Positions 25,588 to 36,152 are shown, counted from the first letter of the stretch. The stretch: 42,978 nucleotides of DNA from Porticoccus sp038143955 (GCA_038143955.1 JAYQMT010000002.1:1-42978); one strand, 5' to 3'. A program made the numbers and translations. Notes: generated from the letters alone by a model not told the origin.

Positions 25588-26219
25588 TGACTTTGAAACG
25601 ACTTGCCATACTTGGTGCTAGTGGTCATGGGAAGGTCATAGCCGAGATAGCGTTATCAACTGATTGGGATTCGGTCGACTTTTATGATGATGCTTTTCCG
25701 GTCAAAGCATTATTGGATAGTCACTCTATACATGGTGGCGTAGATAAGCTTCTTGAAAACTCTAAATTATATGATGGCTTTCATGTTGCTATCGGTGATA
25801 ATAGAACGCGTCTAACCATTCTCAATCAGTTGCTGGAACTTAATTTACACTGCCCAAATATTATTGCTCATTCTGCTGTTGTGTCTCAATCAACTTCTTT
25901 AGGTGTTGGCATTTCAATCATGGCAAATGTTGTCGTAAATGCTAAAGCAATACTTGGTGATGGCGTAATTTTGAATACATCTTGTTCAGTTGACCATGAT
26001 TGTAATATTGCATCCGGTGTACATATCAGCCCGGGCGCTCATTTGGCCGGTCATGTGTCAGTGGGTATTTGTTCTTGGGTTGGTATTGGTAGTGCCATTA
26101 TTCAAGGTAAAAGCAGCGGGCATGACTCTATTATTGGTGCCGGATCGGCTGTAATCAGTGATATTCCAAACGATGTGACTGTCGTTGGTGTTCCATGTTT
26201 GGTTAAAATCATTAAGTAG
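25587..26219 (+). CDS. pglD-like: PglD-like UDP-4-amino-sugar N-acetyltransferase
   Basis: 210 aa, intact. N-terminal Rossmann-like domain LKRLAILGASGHGKVIAEIA binds the UDP-sugar; the rest is a left-handed beta-helix of hexapeptide repeats (SLGVGISIMANVVVNAKAIL, LNTSCSVDHDCNIASGVHIS with catalytic His in VDHD, PGAHLAGHVSVGICSWVGIG) and ends VVGVPCLVKII. This is the NeuD/PglD layout, which acetylates the 4-amino group of UDP-bacillosamine precursors. It overlaps the PglC-like gene (TAATG) and is followed by the PglE-like aminotransferase, the expected order. Confidence 0.85.
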   Translation: MTLKRLAILGASGHGKVIAEIALSTDWDSVDFYDDAFPVKALLDSHSIHGGVDKLLENSKLYDGFHVAIGDNRTRLTILNQLLELNLHCPNIIAHSAVVSQSTSLGVGISIMANVVVNAKAILGDGVILNTSCSVDHDCNIASGVHISPGAHLAGHVSVGICSWVGIGSAIIQGKSSGHDSIIGAGSAVISDIPNDVTVVGVPCLVKIIK

Positions 26220-26225
26220 ATAACC

Positions 26226-27422
26226 ATGTTGAACGGACCATTCTCACCTTGGCCTTCTTATACAGAAGAAGAGTCTCAAGCTGTTTCCCAAGTTCTTACA
26301 TCCAACAGGGTGAATTATTGGACTGGATCTGAGTGTCGTGAATTTGAGAAAGAATTTGCAAAGTTTGCGGATTCAAAATTTGCTATTGCAGTTTCAAATG
26401 GGACTACAGCTTTAAATCTTGCTTTTATTGCCCTTGAGATAGGCGAAGGTGATGAGGTCATCGTTACTTCACGTACTTTTTTAGCGTCTGTTTCTTCTAT
26501 TGTTGAAGCAGGTGCTACTCCAGTGTTTGCGGATGTCTCGCTTGATACACAGAACATAACTGCTGAATCAATTTCAAAAGTTTTAAGTGATAAAACTAAA
26601 GCAATAGTCTGCGTGCATCTTGCTGGTTGGTCATGTGATATGGATCCTATTATGGAGCTTGCTGATAAAAATAATCTGTTGGTTATTGAAGATTGCGCTC
26701 AAGCTCATGGTGCTAAATATAAAGGACGATCAGTTGGCTCAATAGGCCACATTGGTGCATGGTCTTTCTGCCAAGATAAGATTATGACCACAGGTGGTGA
26801 AGGTGGCATGGTTACGACTAATGATCGAGAACTGTGGTCTCGCATGTGGTCGTATAAAGATCATGGGAAAAGTTGGGAGGCTGTTTACGAGAGAGAGCAT
26901 TCACTAGGTTTTCGTTGGTTGCATGATTCTTTCGGAACGAATTGGCGCATGACTGAAATGCAGGCTGCTATTGGTCGCATTCAGTTAAAACGGATGAATG
27001 ATTGGTCCTCTAAGCGTCTCGCTAACTCTACTGCTATTTGGAATGCTGCTAAACATTTGAAAGGGTTGCGTATACCTGATTTGAGCTGCGCTGGTTGTCA
27101 GAATGAATTTGATCAGACAACTGGTTGTACTCATGCAGCATACAAATGCTATGTCTTCGTTGAAGGAACTGAAGCTGATCGCAATGCGATTATGGCTTCT
27201 ATAAATGAGCAGGATGTGCCCTGTTTCTCTGGATCATGCTCTGAGGTTTATCTGGAAAAAGCTTTTGATTGCACAAGCTTTAGACCTAAAGAAAGATTAC
27301 CTAATGCAAAGCTACTAGGTGAGACGAGTTTAATGTTTCTCTGCCATCCAACATTGACCGAGAATGAGATACAAAAAACATGTGATGTGTTGACATCTGT
27401 CGTTACGGATTATTTCGCATAA
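26226..27422 (+). CDS. pglE-like: PglE-like DegT/DnrJ/EryC1 sugar aminotransferase
   Basis: 398 aa, intact. PLP enzyme forming UDP-4-amino-4,6-dideoxy-GlcNAc from the 4-keto sugar. Blocks: FAIAVSNGTTALNLAFIALE, GDEVIVTSRTFLASVSSIVE, LVIEDCAQAHGAKYKGRSVG, AWSFCQDKIMTTGGEGGMVT with the PLP lysine at about 185, and FGTNWRMTEMQAAIGRIQLK. The opening PFSPWPSYTEEESQAVSQVL is typical of PglE/WbpE relatives. Starts 6 bases after the pglD-like stop. It ends the rightward block, tail to tail with the minus-strand operon that begins 54 bases on. Confidence 0.85.
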   Translation: MLNGPFSPWPSYTEEESQAVSQVLTSNRVNYWTGSECREFEKEFAKFADSKFAIAVSNGTTALNLAFIALEIGEGDEVIVTSRTFLASVSSIVEAGATPVFADVSLDTQNITAESISKVLSDKTKAIVCVHLAGWSCDMDPIMELADKNNLLVIEDCAQAHGAKYKGRSVGSIGHIGAWSFCQDKIMTTGGEGGMVTTNDRELWSRMWSYKDHGKSWEAVYEREHSLGFRWLHDSFGTNWRMTEMQAAIGRIQLKRMNDWSSKRLANSTAIWNAAKHLKGLRIPDLSCAGCQNEFDQTTGCTHAAYKCYVFVEGTEADRNAIMASINEQDVPCFSGSCSEVYLEKAFDCTSFRPKERLPNAKLLGETSLMFLCHPTLTENEIQKTCDVLTSVVTDYFA

Positions 27423-27476
27423 GTTAGCCACGCTAAACTAAGCTTAACAAAACAAATAATTAGGTTTTAATTTACT

Positions 27477-29426
27477 TTACGTTTTTTTATAAGTTAATAA
27501 ATTTCCCTTACCTTTCCTAGCATCGTTCTTTTTAATAAAAATATCTGTTGATGTTTTAATAGTTGAAAGGCCGTCAAAAACTTTGACAATATTGTTAAAT
27601 AGTTTTGGGTAATTATTTTCAATAATGGCTTCTTTTACAACTCTCAGTAACGATTGCAAATCTTCTTTTTCATTGATTCCTCATTAGCAGCATATATACG
27701 GGGGTGGACCGTTCCTACCAAATTTGGGTTATATGCAAGCTCTTCAAATAATTTCTCACCTGGTCTTAGTCCTATTGTATTGATTGCAATCTCATTATCT
27801 TTAAGTTTTTCTTTTTCATTTAAATTGGTTTTTTTCCAGATAGGTAAATCATACGTTTTGCTAAATCAAGAATCTTAATTGATTTCCCCATATCTAAAAC
27901 AAAAATATCACCCCCTTTCCCGATTGATCCTGCCTGTATGACCAACTGCGCCGCCTCAGGAATAGTCATAAAAAAACGAGTCACATTAGGATGAGTTAAT
28001 GTAATTGGACCACCACTTTTAATCTGTCTTTTAAAAAGTGGCACTACTGATCCCGAAGATGCTAAGACATTGCCAAAACGCACTACTGAAAAACAGGTAT
28101 CTTTTTGTTGCATTGACAGTTTTTGACATATAATTTCTGCAATCCGTTTTGAAGCACCCATGAAATTCGTTGGTTTTACGGCTTTGTCAGTAGAAACAAG
28201 AATAAAGTTTTCTACCTTCGAGGCAACGGAAAGCTCAGCGATATTCAATGTACCAAAAACATTATTATTAATACATTGCATTATATTCTTTTCCATCAAA
28301 GGTACATGTTTATATGCAGCAGCGTGGTAAATAGTATCAACCATATAGCTATCAAAAAGATGTTTAATAAAATCCCTATCTTGGACAGAGCCTATCACTG
28401 GAATGAGATCAACTTCATGAGTGCGTGAATAAGTTTTTAGTCCTTCTAATAATTTGTAGATTGCAAACTCTGATATATCTATCAGAATGAGTTTTTGAGG
28501 TTTCAAAACGATAATTTGTCGGCTCAACTCGCCACCAATAGATCCACCAGCTCCCGTCACTAGGACTGTTTTGTTTGAGATTGTTTTGGCCATAAGTTTA
28601 TGATTAGGCTGAACTGGCTCACGCCCCAACAAATCCTCTATTTTGATGTCTTTGAACTGATCAATTTTAAATTCACTATCTATAAATTTTGATATGGAAG
28701 GTATAATTTTTATCTTAATCGGATAATCTGATACTATATCTAATACTTTTTTACGAATGGAACTTGTTTTAAATGAGATCGCTAAAAACATTGTTTTTAT
28801 GTCATTGCATAGAATTTTTTCTTTTGCTCGATCAGAATTAATGACATTATTACCGCTAAGATTTTTGCCGTCTAGTTCCGGATTGTCGTCAATAAATAGC
28901 TTAACTGAATAATTTGGATTTCGTCTTAATGCGTACATTAGCTCGATACCGGCGGAACCTGCGCCATAGATCGCAACATTTTCTCGTTTTATGTTAAACA
29001 GCTTTTGGCTAAAATAACGGATAAAAAGCCGCATACCCGCTACAAGGATACATAAAATTAAACCAAAAATAACGGGAACTGATAGGGGTATCTTAAGCTT
29101 TAGCAACAAAATGACAGAAAGCAAAACTGTACAAGACAAAATGCTACCAACAATTATGCTAATGGCAGTCTCAATTGAGACATAACGTGTAATATTATTG
29201 TAAAGCCCCAGAAATACAAAAATAAAAAAGTTGAGTTAAGAGTTATCAAAACCCCAATATAAGTATCAGGAAAGTAGAGGTAATCAAGAGACTCAAGTCG
29301 TAGGAATAAAGCAAGGAAAAAAGCAAGCATGGTAGCAAAAATGTCATAAGCAATTTGAAGCAACCGCTTGGAATGTCGATTGATAGAAAATAACCACATT
29401 AAAAAATATTTATTAAAGCCTAACAT
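27477..29426 (-). pseudogene. wbpM-like: WbpM/FlaA1/PglF-type UDP-GlcNAc 4,6-dehydratase, frameshifted
   Basis: Membrane-anchored SDR dehydratase making UDP-4-keto-6-deoxy-HexNAc. From ATG 29426, transmembrane helices (IFATMLAFFLALFLRLESLD, VLITLNSTFLFLYFWG), a break near 29215, further helices (VPVIFGLILCILVAGMRLFI), an N-terminal Rossmann domain (NVAIYGAGSAGIELMYALRR), then the catalytic domain: NKTVLVTGAGGSIGGELSRQ, YHAAAYKHVPLMEKNIMQCI, LVSTDKAVKPTNFMGASKRI (SxxK-type site, with Met instead of Tyr in the YxxxK position as in this family), RFGNVLASSGSVVPLFKRQI, and HPNVTRFFMTIPEAAQLVIQ. Breaks near 27835 and 27665 lead to LRPGEKLFEELAYNPNLVGT and the end. About 645 aa joined, normal. Likely supplies the PglE/PglD-like pair across the convergent boundary. 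Confidence 0.8.
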
Positions 29427-29518
29427 TGAATTTTAGTAATCACTTTTTTTAAGTATTTTAATAAGCTAATATAAATAAGATAGTCTTTATATTATAAATT
29501 TAATGTTATAACAAGATC

Positions 29519-30540
29519 TCAATAATACGATTTATACCATTTTACAAATTGAGATATACCCTCATTAATATTTGTTTTTGGTTTAAAACCTGTGAGCGCT
29601 CTTAGCAGCTTTATATCACTATGTGTTTTCTCAATATCGCCATCCTGCATACCTAAAAAATTTTTCTTTGCTTGTTTCCCCAAAGTATATTCTAACTCTT
29701 TTATAAAAACCAACAAATTTATTGGATTTGAGTTTCCAATATTAACAATCCTAAATGGGGCCACTGCAGAGAGACTATCATTTTCTATAATCTCTTTTCT
29801 TTCATTAACATTTTTTGGCTCTTTTGAGGTTAAAAGGAAAATAGCTTCTACCAAATCTTTCACATAAGTAAAGTCTCTAAGCATATTTCCTCTATTATAA
29901 ACATCTATGGGTTCATTCAATAAAATATTTCTTGTAAACTTAAATAAAGCCATGTCAGGTCTTCCCCACGGCCCATAAACAGTAAAACCTAAACATAGTT
30001 ATAGGAATTTCGTATAAATGTGAGTAGGAGTGAGCCATCGCTTCATTTGAGATTTTTGTAGCAGCATAAAATGAGATCGGTGTATTTATTTTCTGGTTTT
30101 CATGTAATGGGTAGTCCTTGTTACTTCCATAAACAGAAGAAGTTGATGCCATGAGTAAATGTTCAGGTTTATATTTTCTTGCTATTTCAAGAATTTGAAA
30201 TGTACCCAATAAATTAGATTCAACATAGGACATAGGATTTTCTATTGAGTATCTTACACCAGCTTGTGCTGCCAAATGCACAACTATGTTAGGCTGATGA
30301 TTTAAGAATATTGTGTTTAGTAATTTAACATCTTGGATTAAACCTTCATAGTTATGAAAATAAGGGTTTTCGCATAAAATCTTTTGCCTAGCTTTTTTTA
30401 AATCAACATCATAATAGTCAGTTAGCGCATCAAGACCTACCACTTCCCAATCATTAGACAAGAAAAACATTGCTAAATGAAACCCTATAAATCCAGAGGA
30501 GCCTGTAATAAATGCAATTTTTTTTTATTTGATTATCCAT
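29519..30540 (-). pseudogene. capI-like: UDP-glucuronate 4-epimerase (CapI type), frameshifted
   Basis: NAD-dependent SDR enzyme converting UDP-GlcA to UDP-GalA. ATG 30540 gives MDNQIKK; a break in an A9 run then leads to IAFITGSSGFIGFHLAMFFL, SNDWEVVGLDALTDYYDVDL (DNLNDYYDxxLKxAR is the hallmark of the CapI/GAE group), IVVHLAAQAGVRYSIENPMS, HLLMASTSSVYGSNKDYPLH, SFYAATKISNEAMAHSYSHL (YxxxK) and TMFRFY; a second break near 29960 leads to PWGRPDMALFKFTRNILLNE and VYNRGNMLRDFTYVKDLVEA. Complete if joined (about 338 aa). The only UDP-GlcA source seen here, ugd, is broken. Confidence 0.8.
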
Positions 30541-30607
30541 TCTCTCTTTAAACTTATATTTATGTAAAAAATAAAATTTAAAAATATCATATTCAACATA
30601 AAAAATA

Positions 30608-31636
30608 TTAAGAATTATACATTGAATACTTAGTGTAGCACCTAAACCAAATATATAAAAAAAGAAATAACAAAAAAATTGGAAAGCTTAATAATCTAAA
30701 ATGGCTGTCAATAAAATAACCTAGTAATAAAAATAAACTACCAAGACCTAATATACTTAGTGCTACTTGTGTATTATTTAATCCTAACCTTTGTAAGAAA
30801 TGATGCAAATGACTTCTGTCAGGTTTAAATAATGAACGAGAGTTTTTAAATCTTAATATCATTACAGCACAAACATCAAAGATTGGAATTGCTATAATCC
30901 ATAAGGCGAATGGTGGTGATATGTTTTTATTACACTGTGTTTCATATAATAACAAAAAAGCTATAGAAAAACCTAGAAATAAACTACCACTATCACCAAG
31001 AAATATTTTATTTTTTGATTGTTTCAAGTTAAAACTTAAAAATGGAATTAAGCTTCCTATTAATGCCAAAGTTAAAAAGTTAAAGTTAATATTTGAAGAC
31101 ACAATTTCAATTAAAAAAATTACTGAAAGAGCTAGAATAGATAATATTCCTGTTACACCATCTGCACCGTCCATCAAATTAAATGCATTAGTTACCAACA
31201 ACATTCCCAAAACAGTGACAGGATAAGCAAAAAATCCCAAATTTATTTGATTTTTTAAGCCAAAAGAATGTCCCAAAGTATCAAACTTTAAGCCTGTTAA
31301 CTCTAAAGTTATCAAGATTATGGCTGTTTGTATTATAAGCCTATTTTTTGGTGAAAGAGGATAAAAATCATCTACGAGGCCAAGAACTAAAATGAAAAAG
31401 GCACTTACCATGTAAGTTAGAAATATATAATCATCAATTAAACTTCCTGAAGTAGACACATAAACACCCATTAAAATTGCAAGGCCTCCTATTAATGGAA
31501 CATTACCTAAATGTGACTTTCGTTTTGATGGGATATCTACTAACTTTAATTTTCTTGCAATAGGTAAGAGTATTATTATTGAAATTAATGTTATTAATGA
31601 TGAAAGTAGAAAAATAGATATTAAATTCAAGTTCAT
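30608..31636 (-). CDS. wecA-like: WecA/MraY-family polyprenyl-phosphate sugar-1-phosphate transferase
   Basis: 342 aa, intact, about ten transmembrane segments. Initiates O-unit synthesis by moving GlcNAc-1-P (or GalNAc/Fuc-type sugar-1-P) to undecaprenyl phosphate. Signature loops: IPSKRKSHLGNVPLIGGLAI, LGLVDDFYPLSPKNRLIIQT (DDxxxL), TNAFNLMDGADGVTGILSIL (NxxNxxDGxDGL), IFLGDSGSLFLGF, and RFKNSRSLFKPDRSHLHHFL (HHH-type basic loop). It belongs to the WbpL/WbcO/Rfe group. It is the second initiating enzyme in the window, beside the PglC-like one. Confidence 0.9.
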   Translation of the reverse strand: MNLNLISIFLLSSLITLISIIILLPIARKLKLVDIPSKRKSHLGNVPLIGGLAILMGVYVSTSGSLIDDYIFLTYMVSAFFILVLGLVDDFYPLSPKNRLIIQTAIILITLELTGLKFDTLGHSFGLKNQINLGFFAYPVTVLGMLLVTNAFNLMDGADGVTGILSILALSVIFLIEIVSSNINFNFLTLALIGSLIPFLSFNLKQSKNKIFLGDSGSLFLGFSIAFLLLYETQCNKNISPPFALWIIAIPIFDVCAVMILRFKNSRSLFKPDRSHLHHFLQRLGLNNTQVALSILGLGSLFLLLGYFIDSHFRLLSFPIFLLFLFLYIWFRCYTKYSMYNS

Positions 31637-31761
31637 AAAACAATCATTTTTAAAAATTGTGAAAATTAATTGATGATTAACAAGAATATATTAAGGACAC
31701 AAGAATTAAGATCTATAGGTTTCTAGTGTAAATTAAGAAATATATTTTTGTGGATACTTTG

Positions 31762-32712
31762 CTAGGTGATATTTCTTAACAAGTAATCATGATAACTTGA
31801 GGTCAAACCATCAATTAATTTAGTTTGTGCTTTCCAACCTAACTTTTTAATTAAATCAACATTTAATAGTTTTCTCGGCGTACCATCAGGTTTGGTTGTA
31901 TCAAAAATAATTCTACCTTTATACCCCACCACCAGTTTAATAGTTTGTGCTAATTCTTTAATTGTTAAGTCTATGCCTGTTCCTATATTGACATGTGATT
32001 GCATTTTTTTAACATTCTTTTCAAATTTACTCTTATCTAATTCATGGATAAAAATGGATGCTTTGGCCATATCGTCAACATATAAAAATTCTCTCCTTGG
32101 GTTACCTGTTCCCCAAACGACTACTTTTTCTTGATTATTTACCTTAGCTTCATGAAAACGTCTTATTAATCCTGGCACAACATGACTGTTTTCTTGATGA
32201 TAATTATCACCTGGACCATATAGATTTGTAGGCATTACCGAGCGGTAGTCTCTCCCATACTGGCGATTATAACTTTCACATAGCTTGATACCTGCAATCT
32301 TTGCAATTGCATAGGGTTCGTTTGTCTCCTCAAGAAAACCTGTAAGTAAGGCATCTTCTTTCATTGGTTGCTTTGCGTATTTAGGATAAATACATGAAGA
32401 TCCCAAAAACAAGATTTTTTCTACATTTTCCATATGGGAGTAATGAATCAAATTACTTTGCATTTGTAAATTTTGATATATAAAGTCGGCAGGATACGTA
32501 TTGTTTGCATGTATTCCTCCAACCTTTGCGGCTGCAAAAATTACTTCATCAGGCCTTTCAATCTCCATGAAATTCTTTACTGCTTTTTGATCGCATAAAT
32601 CGAGCTCAGAATGAGAGCAAGTAATTATTTTTATGTTTTTTCTACTTTTAAGTAACCTGTGAATTGCACTTCCAACCATTCCATTATGACCTGCTAGAAA
32701 TATTTTTTTCAT
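31762..32712 (-). CDS. fcl: GDP-L-fucose synthase
   Basis: 316 aa, intact. Epimerase/reductase that turns GDP-4-keto-6-deoxymannose into GDP-L-fucose with NADPH. MKKIFLAGHNGMVGSAIHRL (GxxGxxG, with the GHxGMVGS start of Fcl/WcaG), AAAKVGGIHANNTYPADFIY, LFLGSSCIYPKYAKQPMKED, EPYAIAKIAGIKLCESYNRQ (YxxxK; catalytic Ser-Cys region SSCIYP), SVMPTNLYGPGDNYHQENSH, EFLYVDDMAKA and GTPRKLLNVDLIKKLGW. The start lies inside the 3' end of gmd (about 29 bases overlap), as expected for this pathway pair. Confidence 0.92.
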   Translation of the reverse strand: MKKIFLAGHNGMVGSAIHRLLKSRKNIKIITCSHSELDLCDQKAVKNFMEIERPDEVIFAAAKVGGIHANNTYPADFIYQNLQMQSNLIHYSHMENVEKILFLGSSCIYPKYAKQPMKEDALLTGFLEETNEPYAIAKIAGIKLCESYNRQYGRDYRSVMPTNLYGPGDNYHQENSHVVPGLIRRFHEAKVNNQEKVVVWGTGNPRREFLYVDDMAKASIFIHELDKSKFEKNVKKMQSHVNIGTGIDLTIKELAQTIKLVVGYKGRIIFDTTKPDGTPRKLLNVDLIKKLGWKAQTKLIDGLTSSYHDYLLRNIT

Positions 32713-33837
32713 AACAATCCTTAATCTTGTATTGAATTTGGTAATTCAAGTTTATTTTTTTCAATAACACAGCTCTACTAGCTATTATATAATCTTCTTC
32801 TATCATTTCCTTGCACATTTCTTGAACTGTTATCTCAGATTTCCACCTAAATCTTTTTTTGCTTTAGAAGCGTCTCCAAGAAGACTATCAACCTCAGTAG
32901 GACGAAAATAACGAGGATGGACTTTAATAATTTTTTGTCCAACACTTACCTTAAGAGGACGTTCACTAGAAACAGCAGCCACAACTCCAACTTCATCTAT
33001 TCCCTTACCTACAAACTCTAGCTCAATTCCAAGTGCACTTGCAGACCAAATTATAAACTCACGAACAGAATGCTGTTTTCCTGTAGCAATAACGTAATCC
33101 TTAGGATTTTCTTGCTGAAGCATCATCCATTGCATTTTTACATAATCCTTTGCGTGCCCCCAATCTCGAAGACTACTAAGGTTCCCCAAATACAAATACT
33201 CTTCTAATCCAAGAGCAATGTTAGTCAAACCACGCGTAATTTTTCGAGTGACAAAAGTTTCTCCTCTTCTTGGACTTTCATGATTAAATAAAATCCCATT
33301 ACATGCAAAAATATTATAAGCCTCTCTATAATTAACACAAATCCAGTAAGCATATAATTTTGCAACCGCATATGGAGATCGCGGATAAAATGGTGTTGTT
33401 TCTTTTTGTGGTATTTCTTGAACTAAGCCGTATAATTCTGAAGTTGAAGCCTGATAAAACCGGGTTTTAATTTCTAAACCAAAAAACGAATTGCCTCTAA
33501 AATCCTTAATGTACCAATACCATCAACATCTGCAGTATACTCTGGAGCCTCAAAACTTACTGCAACATGAGATTGAGCGCCTAAATTATAAATTTCATCA
33601 GGTTCTATATCCCTAATTATACGAGTAAGGCTTGATGAGTCAGTCAAATCACCATAATGAAGTTTTAATTGGTTTTTTTTTTGAAGTTGGTCTTGATAAA
33701 TATGATCTATACGTTGTGTGTTAAAAGACGATGCACGACGTTTTATACCATGAACCTGATAACCCTTTTTTAAGAAGAAACTCTGACAAATATGAGCCAT
33801 CCTGCCCTGTTATACCAGTTATCAAAGCCTTTTTCAT
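32684..33837 (-). pseudogene. gmd: GDP-mannose 4,6-dehydratase, frameshifted
   Basis: First step of GDP-fucose synthesis. ATG 33837 gives KKALITGITGQDGSYLSEFL; an extra A in the A-run near 33772 shifts to VHGIKRRASSFNTQRIDHIY, LHYGDLTDSSSLTRIIRDIE, PDEIYNLGAQSHVAVSFEAP; a break near 33475 leads to the SELYG, SPYAVAKLYAYWICVNYREA and GILFNHESPRRGETFVTRKI blocks, then ALGLEEYLYLGNLSSLRDWG, AKDYVKMQWMMLQQ and VHPRYFRPTEVDSLLGDASK. A missing G near 32838 cuts LGW-KSEITVQEMCKEMIEE. Complete in content (about 380 aa). Frame breaks are all single-base and mostly in homopolymers. Followed by fcl. Confidence 0.85.
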
Positions 33838-33937
33838 AATTTATATCTCCATAATCGTGTCAGTTAAAGTTTTTCTAATCTTGATATATTATTTTCTAAT
33901 GAAATTTTAGATATTATGAACCTCTAATTATAATCTC

Positions 33938-34673
33938 TTATATTGCGATAATTTTGTTATTTTTTTTTAAAAATATTTTATAATAAATAAAATTATAACC
34001 AATTGATTTCAGAACTCTCACATCTTCTAAAAACTTTCGAATTTCAGAAAAAAAACCATCATTACTTATACCGCCACTCCTCATTATATAAATGATCTCA
34101 GATGAAAAACTAAATGAAATATTACTAGAATTTAACAATCTAAGCATCCAGTCAAAATCAGCTGCAATCTTATATTCAGTTCGAAAAACACCAATTTTAT
34201 TATAAACCTTTTTATCTATTAAAATCCCTACATGTGGGGGTATAATCATGGAGTTTATATTAATACCACTCAAATTTTTTATATGCCATTTTCTTTTAAA
34301 TCGTTTACCTTTTTATTTCTATACCATAAAAAATTACATCAGCGTTAGAATGATGTATATCTTCAATAAGTGTATAACAACATTTCAAAATATCATCGCT
34401 ATGCAAAAAAAACATTTTTGTTCTTGTTGCATTTTTGATAGCTAAATTAAATGCTTCGTATAGACTAGGATTTGATTGAAGAACAAACTTAAAATTAACA
34501 ATATCATTTTGATTTAAAAAACCTTTAACTAGTTCAATGGTATTATCTTGACTATTACCGTCCACTAATACTAATTCAGCATTTTCCTTTAAAATTGGTA
34601 AAGAACTTTCTAAGCAAGCAATTATACTTTTACTTGAATTTTTGGTGCAAACTAAAAGGCTTAAGTCAAGCAT
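33938..34673 (-). pseudogene. Glycosyltransferase family 2, one frameshift
   Basis: GT-A fold. LDLSLLVCTKNSSKSIIACL, AELVLVDGNSQDNTIELVKG, SNPSLYEAFNLAIKNATRTK and MFFLHSDDILKCC (HSDD is the metal-binding DxD variant) in the first frame, then after a break near 34305: SMIIPPHVGILIDKKVYNKI and YKIAADFDWMLRLLNSSNIS. The (P)HxGxLI and ADFDWMLRL motifs are typical of WbbD/WcaA-like transferases. About 245 aa joined. Its ATG overlaps the stop of the preceding gene by 8 bases. Specificity unknown. Confidence 0.72.
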
Positions 34674-35569
34674 CTATTTGTAAAACTTTTTTTATTGCTT
34701 TTTTAATATTTATATTTTTTGTCTTAATTAATAACATTACACGAAAGACAAACAAATCAACTACCATTCTGTACCAAAAAGCATGGAAAAAATGAAATAA
34801 AAAGCCAATTTTTCCATCTAAAAAACCTATGCGAACAAAGTATCTATATAAGAAGTATAATGTTGGTCTTAAAAATAGAGGTAATTTACTATAATATTTT
34901 TCCTTAATATTTCTTTTTTTACTAGTTGGTAAATTATTTTTAAGTTTACTATTTTTATTAGTAAGACCATAGTTAATAAATAACATTTCTATGGCTTCTC
35001 TTTTTGCATAACCAATATGTTTATTAAGCCAAAATTCAAAGCCCATTTTATTATCATCAATAATTGTCAGATCTTCATGAATAATTTTTCCAGAAACAAC
35101 AATGTGTTCGTCCATCCACCTATCTTCACATAATCCATATCCTGACCTAAACAGCCTAACAACACTTATTGGAAAAACTCCGCCATGTTTAATACGGTGA
35201 CCTAAAAAATGAATACGTCTATAAAATGATATTCCATTAATTTTTTTATATTTATTATTTCTAATTTTATTGATTAAATTGAATAAATCTTCTTCTTCTT
35301 CAAAATATTCGTCAGCATCAACCCTTAGTAACCAATCGTATTTATCTTTTAAATAATCAATACCAAAATTGAATTGTGTAGCATGATTTTTCCATTCATT
35401 AGTTACGAAATCACATTTAAATTCTTTTGCAATTTCAGGAGTTTTATCAGTAGAGTCCAGAATCCACTATAAGAATATTGTCCATTAATTTTGAAATCTG
35501 GCTTAAAATACGGTATAGATGCACACTTTCATTTTTAGTCAATATGATTGCACAAATTGTCTCTTTCAT
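34666..35569 (-). pseudogene. Glycosyltransferase family 2 (WaaE/KdtX-like), one frameshift
   Basis: ATG 35569: MKETICAIILTKNESVHLYR, DNILIVDSG, then after a frame change near 35462: STDKTPEIAKEFKCDFVTNE, QFNFGIDYLKDKYDWLLRVD with ADEYFEEEE (DADE metal site), GISFYRRIHFLGHRIKHGGV, VVRLFRSGYGLCEDRWMDEH and GKIGFLFHFFHAFWYRMVVD. The order ILTKNE..., DADE, (E)DRxxDEH matches the WaaE/KdtX beta-glucosyltransferase group, used in LPS core and O-units. About 300 aa joined. The downstream stretch 35570-35634 is non-coding. Confidence 0.72.
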
Positions 35570-35634
35570 ATTCTTACCTGCTAGCTAATACATAACTGAA
35601 AAAAAGTTTTATTGTAAAAAATTAAAAGAAAACT

Positions 35635-36152
35635 TTATATTTGACTATTAATTTCTTTTCTCATTCTAATACATTTTGCAGGGTTACCAAGAAACACTTC
35701 ATAATTTGAAATATCACTTAAAATTACTGAGCGTGCAAGCGCAACTCCAAAAGAACCAACAGTCACTCCAGGAGCAACAAACACATCCATGCATATCCAT
35801 GCATCATTCATTATATTTATTGGTTTAGTTTTAAGATCAAAAGTATCTATGTTATAATCATGAGTTGCAGTACACAGTTTTGCATCACGACTAATTATAG
35901 ACCGCTCGCCAATAGAAACCATAGCGACATTATAAATAAAAACACCGTTATCTATACAAGATCCATTATACATAGTTAAATTTTTAGGATCCCAGATTTT
36001 TGCTGATGGATACACATTTACATTGCCAATTATTTGGGATCCAAATAACTTTAACAAAAAACTTCTCAGAAAAACAAGGTTCCTCTTGGGTTCCACCTGG
36101 CAAGGAAAAACCAAGTTATGACAAATAAACCTCTTCTAAATTTACTAAACAT
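35635..36152 (-). pseudogene. wcaF-like: WcaF-like sugar O-acetyltransferase (left-handed beta-helix), frameshifted near 5' end
   Basis: ATG 36152 reads MFSKFRRGLFVITWFFLARW with NPR; a break near 36085 joins NLVFLRSFLLKLFGSQIIGN, VNVYPSAKIWDPKNLTMYNG, CIDNGVFIYNVAMVSIGERS, LCTATHDYNIDTFDLKTKPI (catalytic His in THDY), DAWICMDVFVAPGVTVGSFG and VFLGNPAKCIRMR. This is the WcaF/maltose-acetyltransferase-like pattern of hexapeptide repeats. Likely acetylates a sugar of the fucose-containing unit. A usable ORF starts at 36114 but lacks the conserved N-terminal helix. Confidence 0.75.

Noticed and set aside
27423..27476. Bidirectional terminator between the convergent aminotransferase and WbpM-like genes
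   Set aside because: Short inverted pieces (TTAG...CTAA, AAGCTT) are present but no stem of useful length followed by a T tract could be drawn.
27654..27878. Plus-strand frame of 74 codons opposite the WbpM-like gene
   Set aside because: Covers the region where the minus strand encodes the conserved LRPGEKLFEEL block of the dehydratase.
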